DNA of 64,000 bases from CAYFSS01 sp964345975 (lineage in GTDB: Bacteria; Bacillota; Clostridia; Saccharofermentanales; Fastidiosipilaceae), in the NCBI GenBank assembly GCA_964345975.1, contig CAYFSS010000001.1, positions 62,001-126,000 of the forward strand, in the 5' to 3' direction. The notes beneath the pieces were generated by a model, which saw only the letters and a program-made list of their open reading frames with translations, searched no databases and had not been told where the DNA came from. A program made the translations under genes and the position numbers. This document shows, in pieces, positions 52,112-60,876 of the stretch (its first letter is position 1; every line of letters starts with the position of its first letter).

Positions 52112-52948
52112 CTAGAATTCAAAATTGCCGTCCATTTGACTCGAGATATCCTTGTATAGAAAATCCGCTTTTGGATCGTCCGCACGTTCAAAATCCAGCA
52201 TCAAGAAGAGAGAACTCAAGAGCATCCTGTACTCGTAGGCCTCTTCTTCGCTCTCATCGGAAAATGTAGGACGTTCCACGGGCTTTTCATTGCTAGAGGG
52301 ATTCTCATCGCTAGAGGGATCCTTGCCCCACTCCTCGACGTAGATGACCTTCTCGGATTGCGTGATGCTCTTCAAGTAATTATGGAATTCAGGCACCGCT
52401 TGCATAGAATCATGCGCAATCATGTGTTGTAGCGGAGGCGTAGGAAAGAGCAAGACCTGAATCGTCGTATGGTAGAGCGACAACAACGTTAATTGGAGCT
52501 TTGATACGATTTCCGCTAGAACGTCAAAAACTGCGGGCGAAAGAATATCCATCCGTTCGATAATGAAAAGATTGGGGATCTCTTCAACGAGCAAGTCTTC
52601 TTCCAAGTCCTGAGATGACAGCAAGAATTCAGGGATTGTTGCCAAGGATGGAGCGACTTCTTCGATATAAGCTCTAGGGCTAAAGCCTTGCACAAAGAGA
52701 TCCTTGGCCAAGAAGAGTGTCCCCTGAAAACCTACCAGCGGTTCAGCGTATCCCTTTTCCACGAGCTCCTCCATGGACATGTCTTCATCGTCCTCGGGCT
52801 TGGCTTCATTAAGACCGTAGATTGCAAAAGCAACGGTCGGCATGTAATTGCGCGGATGCAAGTAATCTGAGGCCGAAACAAAGTCCTCTCCGGTATGAAC
52901 CGTGAAGGGCTCATCGTTCATCTTTATCGTCAAATAATATGGAAACAA
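52112..52948 (-). CDS. Unrecognised soluble protein
   Basis: A 278-residue protein I do not recognise. It is acidic, without membrane segments, with an N-terminal domain starting MFPYYLTIKMNDEPFTVHTGEDFV and a central region LLVEEIPNLFIIERMDILSPAVFDVLAEIV. A six-residue repeat (NPSSDE/NPSSNE) lies at about residue 213-225, encoded by an 18-base tandem repeat. The TTG start fits GAGAGAGG nine bases before; the ATG of MNDEP has no site. It lies downstream of proC on the same strand with a 54-base gap, so it may be co-transcribed. No function can be given. Confidence 0.5.
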   Translation of the reverse strand: MFPYYLTIKMNDEPFTVHTGEDFVSASDYLHPRNYMPTVAFAIYGLNEAKPEDDEDMSMEELVEKGYAEPLVGFQGTLFLAKDLFVQGFSPRAYIEEVAPSLATIPEFLLSSQDLEEDLLVEEIPNLFIIERMDILSPAVFDVLAEIVSKLQLTLLSLYHTTIQVLLFPTPPLQHMIAHDSMQAVPEFHNYLKSITQSEKVIYVEEWGKDPSSDENPSSNEKPVERPTFSDESEEEAYEYRMLLSSLFLMLDFERADDPKADFLYKDISSQMDGNFEF

Positions 52949-53002
52949 TCCGTTATCCTCTCTCTATCGCAATATCAAACTAAGCCCCCAGGCACCGGCA
53001 AG

Positions 53003-53845
53003 CTAAACCATCTCATCGCCTACCTGACGAGTCTCTTCAGCCTGATGAGACATCTCCTTACTGCGTTCTACCGTAGCACGAATAGCCCCCATCACGGCAC
53101 CTCTAAACGCACGATCTTCCAAATACTGAACTCCGGCAATAGACGAACCACCGGGAGAACACACCTGATCCTTTATGGCACCCGGTACGCCACCTTGATC
53201 CAAATAAAGGGCACAGGTACCAAGAACAGCCTGAGCCGCTAGGCGATACGCCTCCCCACGGGGTAGACCGGCCTGCACAGCACCATCTGCCATACCTTCA
53301 AGGAACATGGATACAAAAGCCGGCGACGATGACGTCAAGGCTGACCAGGCATCTATCGATGATTCCGCTAAATCAACGACGTCCCCGACCGGGGAGAATA
53401 AGGCATGAACCTCAGCAAGATCTTTTGCGGAAACTCGAGCATTCGCAGATAATGCCGTGAGCCCTTGACGTACGAGCACCGGGGTATTGGGAATCGCTCG
53501 GACAATCTTAGCATCTTTAGCCCTCATCAATTTCGCTAACTGATCCAATGTCCGCCCGGCTGCAAGTGAAACAACGATCCCCTGAAAGGTCTGAAGAACG
53601 CGATGTAAATCAGGCAGCAGGGTATCCAACACTTGAGGCTTCACGGCGAGAACAAGGACTTCGACAGCCTCGATCAGCTCTTCATTTGTGCATGCGTGGA
53701 TGCCCGTCTCATAGACAAAGTCTTGTAGCTTCTCTTGACTCCTATTCGAAGCATAGAGTTTTTCAGGTTTATATCCTGAAGCAAGGAGACCGCGCAAGAT
53801 TGCTTGCGCCATCATCCCACATCCAAGAAATCCGAGGGTCTTCAT
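53003..53845 (-). CDS. proC: Pyrroline-5-carboxylate reductase
   Basis: ProC reduces pyrroline-5-carboxylate to proline. The 280 residues begin LGFLGCGMMAQAILRGLLASGY with the NADPH-binding Rossmann motif, then VKPQVLDTLLP, IVRAIPNTPVLVRQGLTAL, and the active-site block LTSSSPAFVSMFLEGMADGAVQAGLPRGEAYRLAAQAVLGT. The C-terminal VCSPGGSSIAGVQYLEDRAFRGAVMGAI is also typical. The ATG has GGAG nine bases upstream. It is probably in one transcript with the orphan gene downstream. Confidence 0.95.
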   Translation of the reverse strand: MKTLGFLGCGMMAQAILRGLLASGYKPEKLYASNRSQEKLQDFVYETGIHACTNEELIEAVEVLVLAVKPQVLDTLLPDLHRVLQTFQGIVVSLAAGRTLDQLAKLMRAKDAKIVRAIPNTPVLVRQGLTALSANARVSAKDLAEVHALFSPVGDVVDLAESSIDAWSALTSSSPAFVSMFLEGMADGAVQAGLPRGEAYRLAAQAVLGTCALYLDQGGVPGAIKDQVCSPGGSSIAGVQYLEDRAFRGAVMGAIRATVERSKEMSHQAEETRQVGDEMV

Positions 53846-53907
53846 AGCTCAAGCTCCCTTACAAACTACTTCTAAGTAGCAAGCTTTCTGATGAATTCGA
53901 CGTGTTC

Positions 53908-55791
53908 TTAGATTGTGTTCTCGGCCTGGAGATCGATATCTGTCCCGACCGAGTTTAAGCCCGCAGCACTATCCGCCGGAAGGATGAAAATCTGGGGGCT
54001 CACCGTCATGTTATCTAGAATATCGGAATCATGGATTGCTTTGACGACGGCGCGTGAGACTTCAGCCTTCGTGATGAAGTAGATCATGGTCTTCTCTGTC
54101 TGCAAATCAAGAGAATAGGCTGACCAGGCTTTTGCGCGTGCATCGCGACCTTCGATTAAGGTAGCGCCTTGCACTCCCACAGCCCGAGCCACTTCAAGGA
54201 CTCTTTCACGCACATTGGCCTCAACGATCGCAATCACGAGGTCATGAGCATTGGTATCCGCCATCTCCTTGACGAGCTCAGTTGCCGGAAGGGTGCTGGC
54301 AGGCGGCGTCGCATGAAGCAACTTCTGTTCTTGACGAGTTCGGCGAACTTTGAAGATCATTCCGAGGATCATGATGCTGAGAATCGGCGTCATCGCAACC
54401 ATAGCAATTATACCGAAACCGTCGATGAGGACATTTGCCGTGGGGGTTCTCTCCGCTACACCTTGCGCAAATGCAAGAACGAATGTCGCTGTCATAGGTC
54501 CTGAAGCAACACCACCGGCATCATAGGCGATGCCAACGAAGATCTTATCGACGAAGAACGAAAGCACTATTGCAATCAGGAAGCCGGGGAGCAGGAAATG
54601 CCAGAGCTTTAAGTCAGGCACCGTGATGCGAAGCATGGAGAGAGCTACCGCAAGCCCTACACCGATCGATAACGTTAGGCTGATCGTTCGAACCGGGATG
54701 GCACCGTGCGATACTTCTTCGATCTGCTCACCCAAGACGTGGACAGCAGGTTCCGCAGAAACGACAACGAAGCCCAGCAAGAAACCTAAGGCTAAGAGGA
54801 GGAATTGAGACTCATTCCCCAAGCCTAAGCCGATCACGCGCCCCATGTCCATAAAGCCCAAGTTGGCACCGACCAAGAAGAGGGCCAGACCAATAAGCGT
54901 GTAGATCAAGCCGCGAATAATCGCAACGAGTTGCCGGGTTGAGATCTTGAATTTGAAAGCATTGAAGAGAAAGAAGAAGGCTGCGATAGGCGCAAGAGAA
55001 ACGAGAGCTTCAAGGAAGCTATGCCCCATCGCATCCATGATGGGAGCTAGAATACCTTCAGGCATCTCCATAAGCTGAGCTTCACCTTGAATGTCCGTTT
55101 GACCACTTAAGATTGAAAGAAGCAAAACCGCTAGGATAGGTCCTGCACTCATAGCACCTACAAGTCCAAACGAATCGGATTCGGCGTCCGAGCCGCCCTT
55201 GAACCTCGCAAGACCGATCGAGAGGGAGAGGATAAACGGAGTCGTAAGAGCCCCTGTCGTGGCCCCTGAGCTATCGAAGGCGATGGCCAAGAACTCTTCA
55301 GAAGCAAACAAAGCGAGAATGGCAAAACCGACATAGAAGAGAGCCATAAATCTGGAATAGGACTTACTCATCAAGAGATTGAGAGATGCTAAACCAACCG
55401 TCACACCAACACCGGCAGACACGGCAATCACCAGGAAGCGCGCTCCTAGACTGCCCCCGGAAGCGGCCTCAACTTGTTCACCAAGGATCAAGAGATCGGG
55501 TTCTGCTACAGTGACAAGAAAGCCCATGAGGAAAACGATGACGAGAGCTCGCAACAGACTTCTAGATGTAGCAACTTCACCCGCCAAATGATGGCCGATG
55601 GGATCCATACACATCTCGACGCCCCAAAGGAAGATCGATAAACCAATAAAGACTAAGAAGGCACCAATCAGGAAACGCCATACCACAGGAGCTTCCGTCG
55701 GCACAAAAGCCATGATCGTAAATGCAACAAATAGAATAATGGGAAACAGCGTCTGCCCGACTTCACGAACTTTCGAATATAACTTATTCAT
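53908..55791 (-). CDS. DUF1538 membrane protein with C-terminal PII-like domain
   Basis: A 627-residue polytopic membrane protein with two DUF1538 halves. Each half contains an AEP..LGEQ(V/I)E motif and a later aspartate-glycine motif: AEPDLLILGEQVEAASGGSLGARFL with AFDSSGATTGALTTPFILSLSIGLA in the first, AEPAVHVLGEQIEEVSHGAIPVRTI with AYDAGGVASGPMTATFVLAFAQGVA in the second. The C-terminal about 105 residues (AIVEANVRERVLEVARAVGVQGATLIEG...EKTMIYFITK) look like a PII-type regulatory domain. I start at the ATG 55791, which overlaps the upstream PII gene by ATGA. The transported substance is unknown. The transporter-like design and PII coupling are seen; the rest is inference. Confidence 0.82.
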   Translation of the reverse strand: MNKLYSKVREVGQTLFPIILFVAFTIMAFVPTEAPVVWRFLIGAFLVFIGLSIFLWGVEMCMDPIGHHLAGEVATSRSLLRALVIVFLMGFLVTVAEPDLLILGEQVEAASGGSLGARFLVIAVSAGVGVTVGLASLNLLMSKSYSRFMALFYVGFAILALFASEEFLAIAFDSSGATTGALTTPFILSLSIGLARFKGGSDAESDSFGLVGAMSAGPILAVLLLSILSGQTDIQGEAQLMEMPEGILAPIMDAMGHSFLEALVSLAPIAAFFFLFNAFKFKISTRQLVAIIRGLIYTLIGLALFLVGANLGFMDMGRVIGLGLGNESQFLLLALGFLLGFVVVSAEPAVHVLGEQIEEVSHGAIPVRTISLTLSIGVGLAVALSMLRITVPDLKLWHFLLPGFLIAIVLSFFVDKIFVGIAYDAGGVASGPMTATFVLAFAQGVAERTPTANVLIDGFGIIAMVAMTPILSIMILGMIFKVRRTRQEQKLLHATPPASTLPATELVKEMADTNAHDLVIAIVEANVRERVLEVARAVGVQGATLIEGRDARAKAWSAYSLDLQTEKTMIYFITKAEVSRAVVKAIHDSDILDNMTVSPQIFILPADSAAGLNSVGTDIDLQAENTI

Positions 55792-56456
55792 GCTCCCACC
55801 CCCCGGATGCCGGTACTTTCGAATAGACCTGTAACTCTCGTGCAAGGCATGACAAAGAGAATGCCTTTCCCCGGCTTCGCGAGTTCCATCTTCTCGACGA
55901 TCGCTTCGCGAATCTGCGGGATCATCGAATGCTTCGCAAGGATAAGAACCATATCTTTCTCCGGTTCGATTTGCAGATTGAAGTAGCTATCCTCTGAAGG
56001 AACCCCTGCACCATGGCCCCGAATGATTGTGCCGCCGGTGGCTCCTGCTTCGCGCGCAACTTCAATGAGATCGCGGCTCCTATCATTTTCTAAAACCACA
56101 TGAATACAGTGATATTCGAAGAGCATTGGATCAAAACGATAACCTTCTTCAAGAATATCGTAGCCCATGTTATTGCTCATAGGAATCGAGAAGGCGATGC
56201 CCCTATAGCGTTTGTTGATGTTGAAGGTCTGAAGCATCATCTCATGTAGCGGATTCTCGAAGAGACGAGGGATTGGAACAACGATAATGTCTTTTTGACT
56301 TTCATCGAGCCCTAGAAGTTGTAGGATACGATTCGGCACCGTTCCCTCACCGTGAAAGACGATACCCCCTGCGAGACCGAAGCCCTGCATCTCGCTGAGG
56401 ACCTCATCCGCCATACCACGATTCACGATAGCAATAAATAAGATTTCATTGACCAT
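55788..56456 (-). CDS. PII-like protein partner of the DUF1538 protein
   Basis: A 222-residue soluble protein made of two PII-like domains. The first (residues about 5-100) has ILFIAIVNRGMADEVLSEMQGFGLAGGIVFHGEG, the second (about 115-205) has CIHVVLENDRSRDLIEVAREAGATGGTIIRGHGAG then EPEKDMVLILAKHSMIPQIREAIVEKM, matching the fused domain in the partner. PII proteins sense nucleotides or 2-oxoglutarate through a T-loop between strands. The gene is coupled to the DUF1538 gene by a four-base ATGA overlap. The ATG has AAAGGG six bases upstream. The effector is unknown. Confidence 0.8.
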   Translation of the reverse strand: MVNEILFIAIVNRGMADEVLSEMQGFGLAGGIVFHGEGTVPNRILQLLGLDESQKDIIVVPIPRLFENPLHEMMLQTFNINKRYRGIAFSIPMSNNMGYDILEEGYRFDPMLFEYHCIHVVLENDRSRDLIEVAREAGATGGTIIRGHGAGVPSEDSYFNLQIEPEKDMVLILAKHSMIPQIREAIVEKMELAKPGKGILFVMPCTRVTGLFESTGIRGVGA

Positions 56457-56615
56457 AGTTTCCCTTTCAATAATACGATTGTTAGGTTAGGAAAATAATA
56501 TTTCCATTCTAAGAGATAGCGCAAAATGGCACAAGTTTTGACCCCCGATGCTTGCGAAATCACACACTATCATAAAAAATCCCCAACCATTTTCCTTTAA
56601 AACTCGGTATACAAA

Positions 56616-56637
56616 AGGCAGCCTCCAACGACTGCCT
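56616..56637 (-). terminator. Terminator after the PPK2 gene
   Basis: On the minus strand AGGCAG at 56637-56632 pairs with CTGCCT at 56621-56616, then TTTTGT. It lies about 30 bases past the PPK2 stop. Confidence 0.65.
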
Positions 56638-56665
56638 CTTCTTCAATGCTTATGAGCCGAAAGTC

Positions 56666-57532
56666 TTACTTACCTTCTAAAAGAACGTCACGCCAATGAC
56701 TGAGTTTCTCAACTTCTTCAGGCGCAAGATCCGGGAATCTGGGATCCATCTCATGAAATGTCCGAACCACGATCTCTGAAATAACGTAGCGCGTGTACCA
56801 CTTGCGATCGGCAGGGATAACAAACCAGGGACACTGCTTAGTTGATGTCGCGCACAGAAGTTCTTCGTAGGCCGCTTGATAATCATCCCAATGTTCTCGT
56901 TCACTTACATCAGAACTTGAGAACTTCCAATTCTTCTCCGGTCTATCGATGCGAGAAAGCAATCTCTCTTTTTGCTCATCTTTGGAGACGTGGAGGAAGA
57001 ACTTGAGGATCTTTGTACCATTATTTGAAAGATACTCTTCGTAATTTCGGATCTCCTCGAAACGACGCTTCCAAATATTTTCATCAATCAGATGAGCCGG
57101 TATTTGTGAATGCTCCAAGAGACCATGGACCCTTGTGACTAAGACTTCTTCATAATGGGAACGGTTGAAGATCCCAATGTCTCCTCGAGCCGGTAATGCT
57201 TTGTTAATGCGCCAGAGATAATCATGATCCTCTTCCAATGATGTCGGGACCTTGAAAGGTGTGACCTTTACACCTTGAGGATTCATAGCCGTGAAGACAT
57301 GTTTAATGACTCCGTCCTTCCCCGCAGCATCCATGGCCTGGAGAACAATGAGCAAGGACATCTTATTATCGGCATAGAGCCTCTCTTGCCAGTCTCGCAT
57401 GGCTTGTTGATTCGCCGGTAGGAGGTAATCGTAGACCTCTTTCTTTGTGAGAGGACCTTTATAGCCGGTGCTATAGTCCTTAAGTTTTACGTTCTTCTTT
57501 GCAGGAACCTTGTATTTTTTTAGATCAATCAT
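56666..57532 (-). CDS. ppk2: Polyphosphate kinase 2 family nucleotide phosphotransferase
   Basis: A 288-residue PPK2 that moves phosphate between polyphosphate and nucleotides, usually favouring polyphosphate-driven NDP or NMP phosphorylation. The Walker A is VLQAMDAAGKDGVIKHVFTAMNPQGVKV, the lid/Walker B area is DIGIFNRSHYEEVLVTRVHG, and KFFLHVSKDEQKERLLSRIDRPEKNWKFSSSDVSERE is the family sequence. A single domain of this length suggests class I or III. The ATG follows GGGAGG. It stands alone, 46 kb from ppk1. Which nucleotide it uses cannot be told. Confidence 0.93.
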   Translation of the reverse strand: MIDLKKYKVPAKKNVKLKDYSTGYKGPLTKKEVYDYLLPANQQAMRDWQERLYADNKMSLLIVLQAMDAAGKDGVIKHVFTAMNPQGVKVTPFKVPTSLEEDHDYLWRINKALPARGDIGIFNRSHYEEVLVTRVHGLLEHSQIPAHLIDENIWKRRFEEIRNYEEYLSNNGTKILKFFLHVSKDEQKERLLSRIDRPEKNWKFSSSDVSEREHWDDYQAAYEELLCATSTKQCPWFVIPADRKWYTRYVISEIVVRTFHEMDPRFPDLAPEEVEKLSHWRDVLLEGK

Positions 57533-57736
57533 ACGGTTTTCCTCCCTGATCTTTGTTTCTTTGGGATTCTAACAAGAAGTCAAATCTTTGTCTGTTCGGA
57601 TTCTCATCAAAGTCTCATCCGGCTATGAAGATTCTCCCATCTTGGACTCCTAAGATGGCGCCATAGTACAAATTCTAGAGCGATGAAGCTCATGTGAAAG
57701 CCAATAGCTCACCAAGAGCACCGAAGGAGGCACCGG

Positions 57737-58432
57737 ATGACAAATTTAGAAATGATTCAGAGATTCCAAGATGCATTTGGAACGACATACACCGTCGCCA
57801 AAGAGTATTTGGAAGAGCATGAATGGGATATTCTGGAGGCTTTTGTAGCGTACGAAAGAAACCAGGCATCGGCAAAGAACACGAAGGTCCTTGAGGAGCA
57901 AGATGCTCAAGTTGAGCGGTCTCCAAAACATGAAAAGCCGGCGGATGAAGTATCTCATGGAGCTCCTGAGGTTGATGGCCCTAAGGATCCTGTGGACGAT
58001 TACGTCCCCTATCAGGAGGAGCCTGCGAAGACTTCTAATAATAGGAGAAGGCTACAGTCTGAGGACTATGCCTACAGCAAGAAGGATAGATACGATAGGG
58101 TTAGAGATCACGGTCAAGGCTTTGTTTCATGGGTAAAGCGGGCTTACGCAAAGGCCAAGAAGCACCGTCTCAACATCAGTCGAAACAATGAGCGAATCAC
58201 CTCCATGAAACTCTCCACGCTCTTCTGGCTAATCATCCTGGCAGTTTTCACCTTCTTTAGTGTTCCCTTCCTCTTGATCGCCTTTATTGTGAGTCTCTTC
58301 TTTGGGGTAAACTACCAGATAGAAGGACCCGGCGAAGTTAGACATATCAACTATACGCTCAACAAAGTGACGAATTGGGTCGACACGACCTTCAAAGAGA
58401 AGGATGCTTACCACAACCGTCACGAGAATTAG
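57737..58432 (+). CDS. DUF4342-like protein with UBA-like N-terminus
   Basis: A 231-residue protein. The N-terminus (LEMIQRFQDAFGTTYTVAKEYLEEHEWDILEAFVAYE) resembles the UBA-like helical bundle at the start of DUF4342 proteins. A polar linker of about 90 residues rich in Glu, Pro and Arg follows, then a membrane segment (FWLIILAVFTFFSVPFLLIAFIVSLFFG, about residues 167-195) and a short cytosolic or external end. The ATG has AGGAGG seven bases upstream. It lies 31 bases before the response regulator gene on the same strand, so it likely shares its transcript. Function unknown. Confidence 0.7.
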   Translation: MTNLEMIQRFQDAFGTTYTVAKEYLEEHEWDILEAFVAYERNQASAKNTKVLEEQDAQVERSPKHEKPADEVSHGAPEVDGPKDPVDDYVPYQEEPAKTSNNRRRLQSEDYAYSKKDRYDRVRDHGQGFVSWVKRAYAKAKKHRLNISRNNERITSMKLSTLFWLIILAVFTFFSVPFLLIAFIVSLFFGVNYQIEGPGEVRHINYTLNKVTNWVDTTFKEKDAYHNRHEN

Positions 58433-58463
58433 AACGTAGGGTTGCTTAGGAAGTAGAGCTACG

Positions 58464-59150
58464 ATGTACAGAGTATTGATCGTCGAAGATGAAGAGAAGA
58501 TTGCTCGATTCATTGAATTAGAACTTAAACATGAGGGCTATGACGTTGAAATCGCAAGCGATGGGCGATCGGGTTTGGATCAGGCGGAATCGGGGGATTT
58601 CGACCTGATCCTTCTAGATATTATGTTACCCGGTCTATCAGGCTTGGAAGTCCTCCGTCGCCTACGTCGCGAAAGCGATGTCCCTGTCATCATGCTCACG
58701 GCGCGTGACCAAGTCATGGACAAGGTGAGTGGCCTCGATATGGGTGCTGATGACTACATCACCAAGCCCTTTCAGATTGAAGAACTCTTGGCTCGTATCC
58801 GCTCTTCTCTTCGCAAGCAGCGCCGAGAAGAAGAGACGAGCGACGTCTTGCGAGTGGGAGATCTCGAACTGGATCCGGCACGTCACCTTGTGTCATATCA
58901 GGATGAAGAAATAGACCTTACAGCCCGCGAGTTCCTCCTCTTACAAGCCTTCATGGAAAACGATGAGATTGTCCTATCAAGAAATCAACTTCTCACCCAA
59001 GTGTGGGGCTATGATTTTATTGGGGAAACCAATGTCGTGGATGTCTATGTGCGCTACTTAAGGCAGAAGATCGACGATCGGTTTGGGGTGAAGTTCATCC
59101 ATACGATCCGCGGCGTAGGATACAGCTTAAGAAACCCGAACCATGGCTAA
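58464..59150 (+). CDS. OmpR-family response regulator
   Basis: A 228-residue two-domain response regulator. The receiver has acidic pocket VEDEEKIA, phosphoacceptor Asp in LILLDIMLPGLSGLEVL (residue 52), Thr in VIMLTARD and Lys in ITKPFQ. The C-terminal winged helix has LTAREFLLLQAFMENDEIVLSRNQLLTQVWGYDF and VDVYVRYLRQKID. It is the cognate regulator of the downstream histidine kinase, whose gene overlaps it by eight bases. The genes it controls cannot be told from here. Confidence 0.95.
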   Translation: MYRVLIVEDEEKIARFIELELKHEGYDVEIASDGRSGLDQAESGDFDLILLDIMLPGLSGLEVLRRLRRESDVPVIMLTARDQVMDKVSGLDMGADDYITKPFQIEELLARIRSSLRKQRREEETSDVLRVGDLELDPARHLVSYQDEEIDLTAREFLLLQAFMENDEIVLSRNQLLTQVWGYDFIGETNVVDVYVRYLRQKIDDRFGVKFIHTIRGVGYSLRNPNHG

Positions 59151-60831
59151 ATACGAATCCAAGCCACGCACGAATTCTATAGCTGGCCGCATTCATAGGA
59201 GCTACCTGTATCGCATCCTTGCCTTCTTCCTGCTCTTTGATGTTCTTGTGATGCTCCTGGTCATAGGCTTGTTTCTGGGGAATTTAGAGTGGACTTATCT
59301 GGGAAGTGCCTGGCGCTTAGACCTCGACCGCAGTTTCAGCTATGAGTTACCTGAGCAGTTTCGTGATGAGCACTGGAGTCGGAGCCTCTTCGAAGGTGTG
59401 TACTATCAATTCGGGCCGCGCAAAGAATTCTTACTGGAAAACCCTGAACTGATAAGTGATGGCGATGTCATTGAGGATACGGCAGGCGGTCCGGAAGCGA
59501 ATGGCTCAGTAGGGGCAAATGAAGACCATGATGAGGACACTTCAGGGAACACCGATGGAGACGCTTCAGGGAACACCGATGGAGACGCTTCAGGGAACAC
59601 CGATGGAGACACCGATGGTACCCGTAACTTAGGTAACACAAGCGAGGCGGACGACTCCAGTGGCATCGAAGGCTCATGGGATTCGGATTCTTCCCAAGAG
59701 ATCGGGGAAACCTCCGTTGCCACCCTTCGAACGCGTTCTGAGCGAGACGCCAATCCGATGCCGTCTCCATCTCTCGAAACCGGCTATAAAGTTTACCTGA
59801 AAGAGCCGCTCCGCTTAGCGAGTTTAGGCTTTTTGATACTATTGACCTTCCAGATCATCGCTCTTATCTCCCTCGCACTGAAAGGACGCAAGCGCGTATT
59901 GAGATCGCTTCGCCCCCTCCAGATGTTGGCAGAGAAAGCAGAAGAATTAAGTGAAGTCTCGCTTCAAGAAGTTGCGCTTGACTCCGAGCGCTACCATGAA
60001 CTGGAACATGCAATTGCTGAGTTCACGCCTTCCTCTCCTGACGATCGTTTAACGACCGGGGATAAAGAACTCATGGGACTAGAGACCGCGATCAACAATC
60101 TCCTGGGGAAAATGCACGATTCCTATCAGCAGCAAAACCGCTTCGTGTCCGATGCGTCGCACGAACTAAAGACTCCGATCGCCGTGATCCAAGGCTATGC
60201 CGACCTCCTCGCACGCTGGGGTAGTCAAGATGAAGCCGTCCTACAAGAAAGCATTCAGGCGATTCAAGATGAGGCGAGGCAGATGCAACTCTTGGTAGAA
60301 CAACTTCTCTTCCTTGCACGGGGTGATACAGGGCGACAAGCCCTCAATTTCGAGACCTTAGATCTGTCTGAATTGGTACGCGATGTAGGCGATGAATTTG
60401 CCATGATCGATGAGGCGCACGAGTGGGTCGTCGATGCAGACGAAATCGTTGAGCTCCACGGTGACCGAAACATGCTCAAGCAAGTGATGCGGATCCTTTG
60501 CGACAACGCCAAGAAATACTCAGCACCTGATACACACATCCAACTCTCGACATCGATCGAGGATGATTACGCAATCTTCACCATCCAGGATGCCGGTGAA
60601 GGAATCCCACACGAAGCCCTACCCATGATCTTCGAGCGCTTCTATCGGGCGGATCCTGCACGGACCAAGCATACGGGAGGTACAGGGCTTGGTCTCTCCA
60701 TCGCAGATTGGATTGTCACGCAACATGGCGGCTACTTCCGAGTCCTCTCTCGGGAAGGCCTCGGTACGCGCTTTCGCATTTTCCTCCCCTTGAATGCACA
60801 ACATCCGGCACGGAGCCTCAGTGCCCTTTAA
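59143..60831 (+). CDS. Sensor histidine kinase with Asp/Gly/Ser-rich extracellular region
   Basis: A 562-residue membrane kinase. Membrane segments lie at about 22-46 and 226-246, and about 175 residues outside hold an acidic low-complexity part with three 24-base repeats (ASGNTDGD). Inside, a HAMP-like linker leads to the HisKA box RFVSDASHELKTPIAVI with His340, N box DNAKKYS, G1 DAGEGI, F and G2 (IFERFYRADPART, GGTGLGLSI). It forms a pair with the upstream regulator. The signal is unknown; the repeat region may vary in length between strains. Confidence 0.93.
   Translation: MAKYESKPRTNSIAGRIHRSYLYRILAFFLLFDVLVMLLVIGLFLGNLEWTYLGSAWRLDLDRSFSYELPEQFRDEHWSRSLFEGVYYQFGPRKEFLLENPELISDGDVIEDTAGGPEANGSVGANEDHDEDTSGNTDGDASGNTDGDASGNTDGDTDGTRNLGNTSEADDSSGIEGSWDSDSSQEIGETSVATLRTRSERDANPMPSPSLETGYKVYLKEPLRLASLGFLILLTFQIIALISLALKGRKRVLRSLRPLQMLAEKAEELSEVSLQEVALDSERYHELEHAIAEFTPSSPDDRLTTGDKELMGLETAINNLLGKMHDSYQQQNRFVSDASHELKTPIAVIQGYADLLARWGSQDEAVLQESIQAIQDEARQMQLLVEQLLFLARGDTGRQALNFETLDLSELVRDVGDEFAMIDEAHEWVVDADEIVELHGDRNMLKQVMRILCDNAKKYSAPDTHIQLSTSIEDDYAIFTIQDAGEGIPHEALPMIFERFYRADPARTKHTGGTGLGLSIADWIVTQHGGYFRVLSREGLGTRFRIFLPLNAQHPARSLSAL
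59539..59610 (+). repeat. Three-copy 24-bp tandem repeat in the kinase sensor region
   Basis: The unit GCTTCAGGGAACACCGATGGAGAC occurs three times (first copy starts A instead of G), in frame, coding for SGNTDGDA-type repeats in the extracellular part of the histidine kinase. Slippage would add or remove eight residues. Confidence 0.9.
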
Positions 60832-60876
60832 ACTCACAATCTTTCTGATCCATCGATTCCGAACCGCCTACAAAGG

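Noticed and set aside
59539..59610. 24-bp repeats as a CRISPR array
   Set aside because: Copies abut without spacers and lie in frame within the histidine kinase gene.
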